From contig JAHBXL010000011.1 of assembly GCA_019636495.1 (NCBI GenBank), positions 1 through 64,000 on the forward strand: 64,000 nucleotides of DNA, given 5' to 3'. Positions 26,511 to 37,061 of the stretch are shown one piece after another. The stretch's first letter is position 1, and every line of letters starts with the position of its first letter. The notes under the pieces were generated by a model. The model was not told the origin of the DNA, made no database searches, and worked only from the letters and a program-made list of their open reading frames with translations. This stretch comes from Phycisphaeraceae bacterium. GTDB taxonomy: Bacteria; Planctomycetota; Phycisphaerae; Phycisphaerales; UBA1924. Position numbers and translations under genes: made by a program.

Positions 26511-27816
26511 AGTCTCCCGCGCCGCGGCGTTGTATGAGCGAGCGCTCCGCGTCCTGCCCGGGGGCGTCAGCCGGAATGCCGCGCTGCACGATCCGCACCC
26601 GCTGTACGTCGAGCACGCCGAGGGCTGCCGACTGACCGATGTCGAGGGCGTGTGCCGGATCGACTTTGCCAACAACATGGCCTCGCTGATCCACGGCCAC
26701 GCCGATCCCGATGTGGTCCGCACCGTGACCGAGCAACTCCGCCGCGGCACGGCGTTCAGCGTTGCCACCGAGGTCGAGATCCGCTGCGCCGAGCACCTGC
26801 GGTCGCGCAACCCCGGGTTCGAGAAGATGCGTTTTGTGAACTCGGGCACCGAGGCCGTGATGGCGGGGATCAAGGTCGCCCGCGCGGTCACCGGCCGGCC
26901 CATGGTCGCCAAGGCCGAGGGCGCGTATCACGGCGCGTACGACTACATCGAGGTCAGCCAGGCGCCTTCGCCCGCGAACTGGGGGAGCATCGACGAGCCC
27001 AGCCGCGTGCCGCTGGTGAAGGGCACGCCGCAGTCGGTGATGGACGAGGTCGTGGTCTTCCCCTACAACGACATCAACCGCACCATCGCGCTGCTCGACC
27101 GCGCCAAGGGCAAACTCGCGTGCGTGGTGCTGGATCTCATGCCGCACCGCATCGGCCTGAACCCGGCAGACCCGGCCTTCGTGTCGGCGCTGCGAGATTG
27201 GACCACCCGCAACGGCGTGCTCCTTCTGCTCGATGAGGTCATCACGTTCCGCTCCTGCTACGGCGGCCTGCAGCAGCAGTACGGCGTGGAGCCCGACCTC
27301 ACCGCCATGGGCAAGATGATCGGCGGCGGGTTCCCCATCGGCGCCATCGCCGGCCGCGCCGAGTTCATGGATGTTCTCAACCCGCGCTCGCCCAAGTACG
27401 TCTACCCGCACTCGGGCACGTTCTCGGCGAACCCGGTCAGCGTCGGCGCGGGCCTGGCCGCCATGCAGAAGTTCGATCGCGCTTCGGTCGATCGCCTCAA
27501 CGCCCTCACGCGCATTGCCGCGCGAAAGGTCGAGGAGGCCATCCGCCAGACGGGCATCGCCGCCAGCGTAACGGGCACGGGCTCGATGTTCCGCGTGCAC
27601 CTCAAGCCCGCCGCGCCGCGCAACTACCGCGAGGCGCACACCGCCCCCGACGAGAACAAGCGGCTCAAGGTCCTGCTCGACCACATGTTCGATGAGGGCA
27701 TCATCCTCATCAACTCCTGCTCGGCGGCGTTGTCGACCCCCATGACCGAGTCCGAGATTGATGCGCTCGTCGCGGCGTTCCGCTCGGGCTTCGAGAAACT
27801 CGTCGCCATGGGCTGA
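26494..27816 (+). CDS. GSA-like PLP aminotransferase (class III), possible beta-amino-acid transaminase
   Basis: The 440-residue enzyme is a class III, PLP-dependent aminotransferase of the glutamate-1-semialdehyde aminomutase-like branch. It has LPGGVSRNA near residue 20, MRFVNSGTEAVMAGIKVAR, GAYHGAYDYI, LLLLDEVITFRS, and the PLP lysine Lys 274 in TAMGKMIGGGFPIGA, then HSGTFSANPVSVGAG. This branch also contains beta-phenylalanine-type transaminases, which fit a beta-amino-acid substrate here. That link is inference. The ATG at 26494 overlaps the CoA-transferase B gene by 17 bp. Haem synthesis is less likely because no hem genes are nearby. Confidence 0.82.
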   Translation: MKTDVEVSRAAALYERALRVLPGGVSRNAALHDPHPLYVEHAEGCRLTDVEGVCRIDFANNMASLIHGHADPDVVRTVTEQLRRGTAFSVATEVEIRCAEHLRSRNPGFEKMRFVNSGTEAVMAGIKVARAVTGRPMVAKAEGAYHGAYDYIEVSQAPSPANWGSIDEPSRVPLVKGTPQSVMDEVVVFPYNDINRTIALLDRAKGKLACVVLDLMPHRIGLNPADPAFVSALRDWTTRNGVLLLLDEVITFRSCYGGLQQQYGVEPDLTAMGKMIGGGFPIGAIAGRAEFMDVLNPRSPKYVYPHSGTFSANPVSVGAGLAAMQKFDRASVDRLNALTRIAARKVEEAIRQTGIAASVTGTGSMFRVHLKPAAPRNYREAHTAPDENKRLKVLLDHMFDEGIILINSCSAALSTPMTESEIDALVAAFRSGFEKLVAMG

Positions 27817-27833
27817 AGTCGGCCATTTTGCGT

Positions 27834-29042
<1,209 letters not shown>

Positions 29043-29151
29043 GAGTCCGCAGTATACGAGCGGGCGCATTCGCCTGCCGTGATTCTCGCGGCCTCGAAGC
29101 GTGGGCCGCGATGGGGATATCCTGCCTCACGCCCTTCGCAAGGAGCAGCAC

Positions 29152-30240
29152 ATGGCCACCGATCATCCGATCCGTGTCGAACAATCCCGCCGCGACGTAT
29201 TGAAGTTCGCGGGTGTCTCGTTCGCGGCCGCCGCGGCAGTAGGGGGGGTGGGGGGAGTGGGGGGAGTTTCGGGCGTGCGGGGCGCCTCCGCGGCGATCGC
29301 TCTGCCGCGTCGGGCCGGGCAGCCGACGACCGCGCCGCAGCCTGCCACGCAGGGCGCGGGGTTCTATGAACTCACACTCGGCGATGCCCGAGTCTCGGTT
29401 GTAAGCGATGGGTGGTTCTCGTTTAACCCGCCGCACCCGACGCTCGCCGCCAACGCGACCAAGGAGCAGGTGGAGGGGGCGCTGAAGGACGCGTTTGTTG
29501 ACCCGGCCGATGTGCGCGTGCAGGTGAACTGCCTGCTGATCCGCACGCCGCGGGACACCGTGCTGATCGATACCGGCACCGGCGGCGCATTCGGCGCGAC
29601 CAATGGGACACTGCTGAAGAACCTGTCGAACATGGGCGTGAAGCCGGCGGATGTGACCGCGGTCATCATCACGCACCTTCACGGCGATCACATGCTCGGC
29701 GTGTTGAACGCCGAGGGCAAGCCGACCTTCGCCAATGCCGAGCACCTGGTGCACAAGGACGAGCACGACTTCTGGGCGGCGGAGACGCACGACTTCTCGC
29801 AGAGCAAACTGCCCAAGGACATGCTGCCGGGCTTCATCGCCGGCGCGAAGAAGGTGATCGCGGGCGCGAAGTTCACGCTGGTCGACGGCGAAAAGGAAGT
29901 GCGACCGGGAATCACGGTTGTTCCCTCAGCCGGTCACACCGCGGGCCACATCGCTATCCAGGTGGATGGCGGCGGGGGCGCGAAGAACGTGCTGCTCTAC
30001 ATGTCCGACACCGTACACCATCCGGCGATCCAGTTCCCGCATCCGGATTGGGCCGTGATGTTCGATGCGAATCCTGATCTTGCGGTCGCGAGTCGTCGTC
30101 GGCTCTTTGATCGTGCCGCGGCGGACCGCGTGCGGCTTTCGGGCGCGCACATTCCGTTCCCTTCCGTCGGGCACATCCGCAAGCAGGCTGCAAGCGTCGG
30201 CAAGGGGTACGACTGGGTGCCGGCGATGTGGGAGTGGTAG
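29152..30240 (+). CDS. Tat-exported MBL-fold metallo-hydrolase
   Basis: The 362-residue product has a twin-arginine signal (SRRDVLKFAG) followed by an extremely Gly/Val-rich stretch and Ala-rich region. The mature part has an MBL fold: NCLLIRTPRDTVLIDTGTG, the metal-binding TAVIITHLHGDHMLGV at about 170-185, VPSAGHTAGHIAIQV, and YMSDTVHHPAIQF. This is the general glyoxalase II/N-acyl homoserine lactonase-type arrangement. The substrate is unknown. AAGGAG at 29140-29145 supports the ATG. It is followed by a gene 4 bp away, so it may be the first of a two-gene unit. Confidence 0.88.
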   Translation: MATDHPIRVEQSRRDVLKFAGVSFAAAAAVGGVGGVGGVSGVRGASAAIALPRRAGQPTTAPQPATQGAGFYELTLGDARVSVVSDGWFSFNPPHPTLAANATKEQVEGALKDAFVDPADVRVQVNCLLIRTPRDTVLIDTGTGGAFGATNGTLLKNLSNMGVKPADVTAVIITHLHGDHMLGVLNAEGKPTFANAEHLVHKDEHDFWAAETHDFSQSKLPKDMLPGFIAGAKKVIAGAKFTLVDGEKEVRPGITVVPSAGHTAGHIAIQVDGGGGAKNVLLYMSDTVHHPAIQFPHPDWAVMFDANPDLAVASRRRLFDRAAADRVRLSGAHIPFPSVGHIRKQAASVGKGYDWVPAMWEW

Positions 30241-30244
30241 GGTG

Positions 30245-31345
30245 ATGCCCCGAGTGTGCATGATGGGTGCGGTACTCATCGCCGGTGCGGGTGCGCTGTG
30301 CGGGGCGGGCGGCACCGATCCGCAAGAAGAGCCGGAGGCCCGACACGGCAACCCCGTCCTTCCCGGCTGGTACGCCGACCCCGAGGGCGTGGTGATCGAA
30401 GGGCGGGTGTGGATTTACCCGACGTTCTCCGCCCCGTACAACGACCAGTTGCACTTCGATGCGTTCAGTTCCGATGATCTCGTGAACTGGACGAAGCATG
30501 AGCGGATTCTGACTTCCGAGTCGGTGTGGTGGGCGCGGCGGGCGATGTGGGCTCCGGCGATGGTGCCGCACCGCGGCAGGTTCTTCCTGTTTTTCGCCGC
30601 GAACGACATCCAGAACGACCGAGAGGTCGGCGGCATCGGCATCGCCGTTGCCGACAAGCCGGAGGGGCCGTTCACGGACCACCTCGGCAAGCCGATCATC
30701 GATCGGTTCCACAACGGTGCGCAGCCGATCGACCAGTTTGTCTTCCGGGACATCGACGGCACGCACTACATGTTCTACGGCGGGTGGCGGCGCTGCAACG
30801 TGGTGAGGCTCAACGACGAGTTCAACGGCCTCGTGCCGTTCGAGGATGGAACAACCTATCGCGAGGTGACGCCGGAGGGCTACGTCGAGGGGCCGTTTAT
30901 GCTCCGGCGCGTGGTGAACGGAATGCCGCGGTACTACTTCATGTGGTCCGAGGGCGGTTGGACCGGGCCCGACTATTCAGTGGCCTACGCGATCGCGGAC
31001 AGTGCGCTCGGTCCCTTCAAGCGGATCGGGAAGATTCTGGAGCAGGACCCGACCATCGCCACAGGTGCGGGGCACCACAGCGTGATCGTGCTGCCCGGCG
31101 CACCGGCGCTGGATGCGAAGCGCGATCCGCCAGCCGGGCAAACGCCCGAAGGCTCCGCCGCGGCGTCCGGGGGTGACTCAGACCAGTACTTCATCGTCTA
31201 TCACCGCCGCCCGCTCGGCCAGACCGATCGGAACCATCGCGTGGTGTGCATCGACAGGCTGGAGTTCGATGAGCAGGGGTTGATCAAGCCGGTGAGGATG
31301 ACCTTCGACGGGGTCGGGCCGGTCGCGCCCGCCGCGAGACCGTAG
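30245..31345 (+). CDS. Glycoside hydrolase family 43-like protein
   Basis: The 366-residue protein resembles five-blade beta-propeller glycosidases of GH43. It shows PGWYADPEGVVIEG, with an Asp in the position expected for the general base, and EGYVEGPFMLRR, with a Glu in the position expected for the general acid. Between them are SSDDLVNWTKHE, WAPAMVPHRGRFFLFFAAN and GTHYMFYGGW. A short signal-like N-terminus (CMMGAVLIAGAGALCGA) suggests export. It may release arabinose or xylose from plant-type polysaccharides, which is family-based inference. ATG at 30245 lies in a GTGATG pair. Confidence 0.85.
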   Translation: MPRVCMMGAVLIAGAGALCGAGGTDPQEEPEARHGNPVLPGWYADPEGVVIEGRVWIYPTFSAPYNDQLHFDAFSSDDLVNWTKHERILTSESVWWARRAMWAPAMVPHRGRFFLFFAANDIQNDREVGGIGIAVADKPEGPFTDHLGKPIIDRFHNGAQPIDQFVFRDIDGTHYMFYGGWRRCNVVRLNDEFNGLVPFEDGTTYREVTPEGYVEGPFMLRRVVNGMPRYYFMWSEGGWTGPDYSVAYAIADSALGPFKRIGKILEQDPTIATGAGHHSVIVLPGAPALDAKRDPPAGQTPEGSAAASGGDSDQYFIVYHRRPLGQTDRNHRVVCIDRLEFDEQGLIKPVRMTFDGVGPVAPAARP

Positions 31346-31432
31346 AGACGCGCACAGACCGCGCGCTCGCGCGCATCGCTGTTTCGGCACGAGTTGATTT
31401 CGTGTACGCTGTCGGCCCCGGGAGTGAGACCC

Positions 31433-32743
31433 ATGGCCGACACCGTGCTTCACCCGCTTCTCGCACCGCTCATCGAGGCGGACCCCGCTCGCGCGGCTCA
31501 CCTGCTCGAGTCGATGAGCGAGGATCAGGCATTCAACGCCTTGCGGGTGCTCCCCGCGCCGCTCGCGGCGACGCTCCTGCCACACCTCCAAGCCGCGTAC
31601 GCCGCGGCGCTGCTCGGCGAGACGGATGAGCAAGCCGTCGCGACGGTGGCGAACCGGATCGATCCGAAGCGGGCGGCTTCGATCCTCATGCATCTGTCGC
31701 GCGAGTCCCTTGAGCGCCTGCTGCCGCATCTCTCAGAGAGTCTCCGTCGCGAGGTGTCGGAGCAACTCAACTACCCGGCCGACAGCGTGGGCCGGATGAT
31801 GTCCACACAGTTCCTCGCGTTCCACGAGACCATGAAGGTCGAGGACGCCATCCGCAAGATCCGCGCGCTGGCGCAGTCGGGCATGCCCTCCTCGTATCTC
31901 TACGTCATCGACAGCGCCGATCGACTTGTCGGCGTGCTGAACATGCACAGCCTGATGCTCGCGGCCGAAGAAGCCCCGCTCAGCACGATCATGAACCGCA
32001 ACGTGTTCAGTTTGCACGCGTTCACCGAGGCGCAGGAAGCGGGGAAGGAACTGACCAGGCGCCGGTACTTCGCCGCGCCGGTCGTCGACGCGGAGGGGTG
32101 CATCCTGGGCATTGTCCGCGCTGAGCATCTCCTCGCCGATGTGCACAAGGATGCAACAGAAAACCTGCTCCGCATGGTGGGCGTAGGAAGCGACGAGCGT
32201 GCGTTCTCGCCCATGACCTACTCCCTGAAGAGGCGACTGCCGTGGCTGCACGTCAACCTCGCGACGGCCTTTCTCGCCGCGGCCGTGGTCGCGTACTTTG
32301 AGGGGCTGATCTCCGAGATCTCGATGCTCGCGGTGTTCCTGCCGGTCATTGCCGGGCAAGGGGGCAACGCAGGCGCGCAGTCGCTGGCGATTGTGATGCG
32401 CGGCATTGTGATGCGCGAAGTGCCGAAGGAGCGTCGACTTCAGTTGGTCGCCAAGGAGACCGTTCTCGGCCTGGTCAACGGGATCGTGACGGGCATCATC
32501 ACGGGCATCATCGCATGGATGTGGTATGGCAATATCACGCTCGGCATTGTCGTGACCATCGGCATGATCGTGAACCTGCTGTTCGCGGGGATGGCCGGGG
32601 CGTCGATCCCGCTGCTGATGAAGGCGATGCGGCTGGACCCGGCGCAGTGTTCGAGCATCATCCTGACGACGGTCACCGACGTTGTCGGCTTCGTCGCATT
32701 CCTGTCGCTGGCCCTGATCTTCAAGCAGTCGCTCATCGGATGA
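31433..32743 (+). CDS. mgtE: Magnesium transporter MgtE
   Basis: The 436-residue product has the MgtE layout: an N-domain with the repeated helical unit (HLLESMSEDQAFNALRVLP, RIDPKRAASILMHL), a pair of CBS domains around 135-255 (SSYLYVIDSADRLVGVLNMH), then a five-helix membrane domain with FLPVIAGQGGNAGAQSLAI, NGIVTGIITGIIAWMW and SIILTTVTDVVGFVAFLSLAL. MgtE is a gated Mg2+ channel/transporter in which the N-domain and CBS domains sense cytoplasmic Mg2+. A GGAGTGAG motif just upstream supports the ATG. Confidence 0.95.
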   Translation: MADTVLHPLLAPLIEADPARAAHLLESMSEDQAFNALRVLPAPLAATLLPHLQAAYAAALLGETDEQAVATVANRIDPKRAASILMHLSRESLERLLPHLSESLRREVSEQLNYPADSVGRMMSTQFLAFHETMKVEDAIRKIRALAQSGMPSSYLYVIDSADRLVGVLNMHSLMLAAEEAPLSTIMNRNVFSLHAFTEAQEAGKELTRRRYFAAPVVDAEGCILGIVRAEHLLADVHKDATENLLRMVGVGSDERAFSPMTYSLKRRLPWLHVNLATAFLAAAVVAYFEGLISEISMLAVFLPVIAGQGGNAGAQSLAIVMRGIVMREVPKERRLQLVAKETVLGLVNGIVTGIITGIIAWMWYGNITLGIVVTIGMIVNLLFAGMAGASIPLLMKAMRLDPAQCSSIILTTVTDVVGFVAFLSLALIFKQSLIG

Positions 32744-32827
32744 GCGAATCCGAACCGCCTTGCAGTCTCGAAAGACTCTGGAGCGACTCTCAATATGGCA
32801 CACGGTACTGGTGCGAAAGGTCCGAAC

Positions 32828-35434
32828 ATGATGGCATCGACACTTTGGCGTGCGACGATGGCTGCCTGGTTGATGATGGCGAGCGCGGCTTCGGGCGAGC
32901 CTCTGCCGCTCAAGGTCTTCATTCTCGCCGGACAGAGCAACATGGAGGGCCAGGCCGTCGCCGATTTGACGGACAGGCACCACAACGACGGAAAGGGGAC
33001 GCTGGTTGCGTTACTGAACGACCCCGCCAGGCGAGATCGGTTCGCGCACCTGCGGGACGACAGCGGGGCATGGCGCGTCCGCGATGATGTGTGGGTGCGG
33101 TTCCGGCCCCGGCGCGGGCCGTTGCTCGCCGGTCCGTTGACCGTCGGCTTCACCGCATACGAGGGTCGGCACCACTTCGGCCCTGAGTTGCAGTTCGGGC
33201 ACGTGCTCGGCGATGCGCTGGACAACGAAGTGCTCATCATCAAGACCGCGTGGGGCGGCAAGAGTCTCTATGAAGACTTTCGTCCTCCATCGTCGGGCGG
33301 CGCGACGGGCCCGAACTACACGATGATGATCCAGCAGGTGCGCGAGGCCCTCGACGAGTTCCGCCGCGAGTTCCCGCAATCCAGGTCAACGGGACATGAA
33401 CTTGCCGGCTTTGTCTGGTACCACGGCTGGAACGATGGCTGCGGCCCCGATCACGCGGTGCCGGAATATGAGACCAACCTGGTCAATCTCATCAACGATG
33501 TCCGCAGAGACCTCGGCGCCCCCAACTTGCCGGTCGTCATCGGCGAGTTGACCGGGCCTTGGGGGTCGGGCATCGAGGCGCCGGGGGCGTGGGGCCGACT
33601 GCGCGAAGCGCAGGCCGCCGCGGCGGCCCGGCCGGAGTTCAACAACACCGTGGCCTTCGTGCCGACGCGCGACTTCGTGCGAAGACCCGAGGACTCGCCC
33701 AACCCCACACATGAGCACCATGAGTGTGGCAACGCGGAGACGTACCTGCTCGTCGGCGATGCGCTCGGCCGGGCCATGCTCGGGCTATTGGGCGGAGAAC
33801 GGTCGCACGAACCGCGCGCTGCGCCGGCCGAGCCGCCGGAGATCAGAAACGGCGAGATGGCCGGATACATGCTCGTGCCGCTCGAGCGCGTGCCCGAGCG
33901 ATTCAACGCGGGCTTCTCGCTCTACGCCGCGGCGTGGCCGCTGCTCGAGCAGTACCCGGGGAGCCGCTTTCAGACGGGCCTGTTCGGCACATGGATGTTC
34001 GCGCAGTTCGATGGTGAGCCGCCGAAAGACCTCTATTCTGATATTGAGGGCGGGCTCGGCTGGTGGCGCGACACGCGATTCGCCACGACGACGCCCAAGT
34101 TCATCATGGGCGGCGTCGCTCCGAACTTCTCATCGTGGGCCAACGGACCCGGCGCCGGCAAGGGGCGCGACTGGGACCGTCCCCTCGGCAAGTACGCCGT
34201 TGCACAACTCAGCCCGTGGGTCGTCTGGCCACCGGACGGGCTCAACATCTCCCAGGGAACCTGCGGCGAACTGTTCGGCTACGGCTACCTGCCCCTGCCG
34301 ATCATCGACGCCAAGCCGACGACGGCCGGCAAGCCCGTGCCGACCGGCGACCAGTGCTGGACGCTCTTCCTCAACACCGCGAACTTCAAGGGCCCACTGT
34401 GCTTCTTCACACCCTACTTCTGGTCCGCCGCGGCGGTCGAGCGCCCGGAACTCGCCGGCCTGCTGCTCGACTCGCGGCCTTCCGACCCGAACAAGGCCTT
34501 CCAGATGGAGACCCAGTGGGTGCCCGCGGTGCTCAGCACGATCACGGCGGGCGATGACCGCGGCGAGCCAATGACCTTCGCGCGAACCGCGCCGATGTCG
34601 TTCCCGGTCGATGAACAGGGCCGCACGGTGGTGCTGCACCGCCTGACCACCTACACGCGTGATGCGCTCACCGAGCCGGTGCGCCGATGGTTCGCCGGAG
34701 GTCCCGTCGCCAAGACCGAGATCGATCCCTCTGCCTCGCACGTGCAACAGTTCCGCGATGGCGGCGGATCGACCTGGCAGATCTCGCCCGATGGCCAGCG
34801 CGATGAGAACAAGCGCGACATCCTCTGGTCCGGTTTCGGCACGCCGACGGCCCACGATCCCATCACGTACGGTTATCGATGGAACCCCGATCTGGTGTTC
34901 CCGGTGATGGATGGCGGCGGCCGTCGGGTGCGTCTGCCTGAGTACTTCGTGATCGAACAGGTCGAGGGCTGGAAGCCGCGATGGAAGGCGGTCGCATCGG
35001 ACGACGTGCCCCGGGGTGCGGGTCTGCATTCGCGCCGATTCGACACGCCGCGCGAGCGGGGCGAAGGCGCGTACGTGACGCCCGATGCGCCGGACAGCCC
35101 CTTCCGCGCGCCGGGGCCGGTTGCGGGTCCGTTCGAGACGACCCTGGGCGATGGCAGCACCGTGACGTATGCGTGGTACCGTTTCGCCGACCAGCCCGCG
35201 ATGCTCAACGCGGACCTGACGACCGCCGAGCGCGAGAACGCGCAGCGCCGCGTCGAGATGCTCCACCGCGAGTGGACAAGAGACAAGACCTATCTTGCGC
35301 CGCCGACGACGGGCGTGCTCGCTTCGCTCGACCCGGCGTTGATCGTCACTCCGCCGCCCGGCCTCGAAGTCGGCTACGTGCCCATCGCGCTGCGGCAGGA
35401 GCGGAAAGGGGAGCCGCGCCGTGCGCCGCGCTGA
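32828..35434 (+). CDS. SGNH/sialate O-acetylesterase-like protein with large unknown C-terminal region
   Basis: The 868-residue product has a signal peptide (MMASTLWRATMAAWLMMASA) then an SASA-type SGNH esterase domain of about 290 residues. Its motifs are FILAGQSNMEG with nucleophile Ser 37, LIIKTAWGGKSLYED, GFVWYHGWNDG and a late HEHHECG that may supply His. The remaining ~550 residues have no recognised domain. That part has a WVVWPPDGLNISQGTCGELFGY region and a long Pro/Asp-rich series. The enzyme may deacetylate carbohydrates outside the cell. The C-terminal role is unknown. The next gene upstream with a possible carbohydrate link is the GH43-like gene, which mgtE separates from this one. 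Confidence 0.75.
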   Translation: MMASTLWRATMAAWLMMASAASGEPLPLKVFILAGQSNMEGQAVADLTDRHHNDGKGTLVALLNDPARRDRFAHLRDDSGAWRVRDDVWVRFRPRRGPLLAGPLTVGFTAYEGRHHFGPELQFGHVLGDALDNEVLIIKTAWGGKSLYEDFRPPSSGGATGPNYTMMIQQVREALDEFRREFPQSRSTGHELAGFVWYHGWNDGCGPDHAVPEYETNLVNLINDVRRDLGAPNLPVVIGELTGPWGSGIEAPGAWGRLREAQAAAAARPEFNNTVAFVPTRDFVRRPEDSPNPTHEHHECGNAETYLLVGDALGRAMLGLLGGERSHEPRAAPAEPPEIRNGEMAGYMLVPLERVPERFNAGFSLYAAAWPLLEQYPGSRFQTGLFGTWMFAQFDGEPPKDLYSDIEGGLGWWRDTRFATTTPKFIMGGVAPNFSSWANGPGAGKGRDWDRPLGKYAVAQLSPWVVWPPDGLNISQGTCGELFGYGYLPLPIIDAKPTTAGKPVPTGDQCWTLFLNTANFKGPLCFFTPYFWSAAAVERPELAGLLLDSRPSDPNKAFQMETQWVPAVLSTITAGDDRGEPMTFARTAPMSFPVDEQGRTVVLHRLTTYTRDALTEPVRRWFAGGPVAKTEIDPSASHVQQFRDGGGSTWQISPDGQRDENKRDILWSGFGTPTAHDPITYGYRWNPDLVFPVMDGGGRRVRLPEYFVIEQVEGWKPRWKAVASDDVPRGAGLHSRRFDTPRERGEGAYVTPDAPDSPFRAPGPVAGPFETTLGDGSTVTYAWYRFADQPAMLNADLTTAERENAQRRVEMLHREWTRDKTYLAPPTTGVLASLDPALIVTPPPGLEVGYVPIALRQERKGEPRRAPR

Positions 35435-35619
35435 GTGGTATGAGGAATGAGGATGCCGCCATCCTGATGAACGCCCCGGCCCAAGGCGATAAGGTCGCGG
35501 CGGCCCCGGCGAGCACGCCAGCGCCCGCTTGACCCGAGCGGCTCTGCGCGGCGCGAGAATCGGCCCCGGCTCGCCCACCTCGGCGGATTGATGAGTGTGC
35601 CTGCTCGGTACCATGGGCC

Positions 35620-35862
35620 ATGCCACCGATCACCTCTCGACGAGCGCTCTTGGATGAGATGGACGTCGAGTACGCGCGGTTGATGGATCTTGTCGATCGT
35701 GTCCCACGCTCTCTGTGGAGGTCCTCCCGAGTGAACAGCGGCGGGTGGTCGCTCAAGGACGTGCTCGCGCACATGCGTTCCTCAGGTCTCCAGACTGTGA
35801 AGTCTGCGCGAAGCGGCGGGGCTCACTGCATCGGGGCTGTCTGGTGCGACGAACACACCTGA
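35620..35862 (+). pseudogene. Truncated DinB/ClbS-like gene
   Basis: An 80-codon reading frame starts like a DinB/ClbS-family four-helix protein: RRALLDEMDVEYARLMDLVDRVP then GGWSLKDVLAHM. Full-length relatives run to about 150-170 residues, but similarity ends after the LAHM segment and the rest (SSGLQTVKSARSGG) is unrelated before the stop at 35862. No continuation of the family is visible in any frame downstream, so a deletion or rearrangement is likely rather than a simple frameshift. Confidence 0.55.
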
Positions 35863-35931
35863 CTCGCCGGATGCCTGATTCGTGCTCAACAACCGTCGCG
35901 GATGCAAGCCTCTCCCGCAACCAGGTGACCA

Positions 35932-36381
35932 GTGACCTCACCAAGCCACAAGAACGAGCAACCGGCCGTACCTCCGAGGCTCTACGAGCCCGTGCGCCAA
36001 CTTGCACCCTCAATGGTCAGATCCCCACGGAGCATCCTGGCGCTGGTGCTCGGGTCACTGGCCGTCATGGTGCCGTGGCCGTTGCTGGGCATCCTGCTCA
36101 TGCAATCGTCCTTCGACAGGGAAACCGAAGCGTTCATGCTGTTCGGCGGCATCACCCTGTTCCCCCTCATGCTCCTCGCGCTCTTCGGCACCGCTTCCGA
36201 GGAGGTGCTCATCGGGCTGATGATGCTTGTGTGGCTGGCGACAGCGGTGGTTCCGGGCCTGATGCTCCGGCGCCGTCTCAGGTCATGGCTGGCCATCGGG
36301 GGCTTGCTCGGCGTCCAGTCTGCGTTCTCGTTCGCGCAGGCCGTGATGGGCGTGCTCCTGATCGTCGGCAAGAACGTCTGA
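35932..36381 (+). CDS. Small four-helix membrane protein, function unknown
   Basis: The 149-residue protein has four hydrophobic segments: SILALVLGSLAVMVPWPLLG, FMLFGGITLFPLMLLALFG, LIGLMMLVWLATAVVPGLML and AIGGLLGVQSAFSFAQAVMG. It has no recognised motif. The annotated start is a GTG at 35932. An in-frame ATG at 36013, just before the first helix, is an alternative. It sits in the degraded zone between the esterase gene and the arsenic genes and may be a recently acquired or decaying gene. Confidence 0.5.
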   Translation: MTSPSHKNEQPAVPPRLYEPVRQLAPSMVRSPRSILALVLGSLAVMVPWPLLGILLMQSSFDRETEAFMLFGGITLFPLMLLALFGTASEEVLIGLMMLVWLATAVVPGLMLRRRLRSWLAIGGLLGVQSAFSFAQAVMGVLLIVGKNV

Positions 36382-37048
36382 TGTCTCACGACGAACGCCG
36401 CGCGGCTTGTCCTTCCGGGGGCGCGATGCTCAGACGGAAAACCGAGTCGCTGAAGCGACGACCCCCGAGCCTCGCGACCCGGGGGTTATGCGAATAGAGG
36501 ATGGATAGCCCGGATCGAACGGGGCTCCGCCGCTCACGCCCAACGCCGCCGGGATCGGAGGGACGGGCGAGTCTCTTCCGCGTGTGCTTGGCAACGGCAT
36601 GTGGCAAGTTGGGCGTCACTTGACGAGGTACCTCGGAATCGAGGCTCTGCGTTATCGCGTGCGAGTAGCGCCGCCCGGTTTGCCGAACGCCGGAACTTCT
36701 CAGACGAAGCCTCCGTATCCGCAACCCTGTCGAACGGTTTCTCTCTGGCGGTCGGGGCAAACGGGTCGCCTCGCAGCGGTTAACTGAGAGTACTACCCGC
36801 AGGCAGCCTCGTCGAGGGCTCGCTCGGCGGCCCCCCAACGACCGTTCTCTGGCGGCTCTCTCGCCGTCTGAAGTCTCGCGGCGGCCCGGGGGTTGAGACC
36901 AAGAAAAGTGAGAATTATCGGCCAATTCATGGGCGTGTCGCAAAGTCGCGGGCTTTACGAGACCGGGGGCTCCGGATCGTTGGACCGCCCTCCGCGACCT
37001 CTCAAACAGGCCCGGCCTTGACCCCGATGCGAACCCAGCTATATTTGC
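36382..37048. other. Non-coding junction before the arsenic genes
   Basis: No gene is convincing across these ~670 bases: the small frames present have unlikely composition. The stretch holds two hairpins at 36446-36459 and 36461-36486, and an A/T-rich patch near 37041-37047 just before arsR that may hold its promoter. It contains a T-arm-like sequence at about 36507-36526 but no tRNA. The broken gene at 35620 and this empty region suggest an old insertion boundary. Confidence 0.45.
36461..36486. repeat. Inverted repeat (7-bp stem), possible terminator-like hairpin
   Basis: ACCCCCG at 36461-36467 pairs with CGGGGGT at 36480-36486, with 12 bases between. A second hairpin (GTCGC, TGAA loop, GCGAC, 36446-36459) precedes it. 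There is no T-run, so neither is a standard intrinsic terminator. It lies 80 bases after the membrane-protein gene. Confidence 0.4.
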
Positions 37049-37061
37049 ATGATGACGCAAA
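37044..37061 (+). promoter_or_regulatory. Probable ArsR operator overlapping the arsR start
   Basis: TTTGC (37044-37048) and GCAAA (37057-37061) form an inverted repeat with 8 bases between, directly over the arsR start codons at 37049 and 37052. Self-binding ArsR repressors use short dyads near their own promoters, so this is a good candidate for autoregulation. Confidence 0.5.

Noticed and set aside
36446-36486. Intrinsic terminator after the small membrane protein gene
   Set aside because: The hairpins are good but no T-run follows, so it does not meet the usual criteria.
36507-36526. T-arm-like palindrome (TTCGATC loop, minus strand)
   Set aside because: One T-stem pair is a mismatch and no acceptor strand pairs, so it is not a tRNA.
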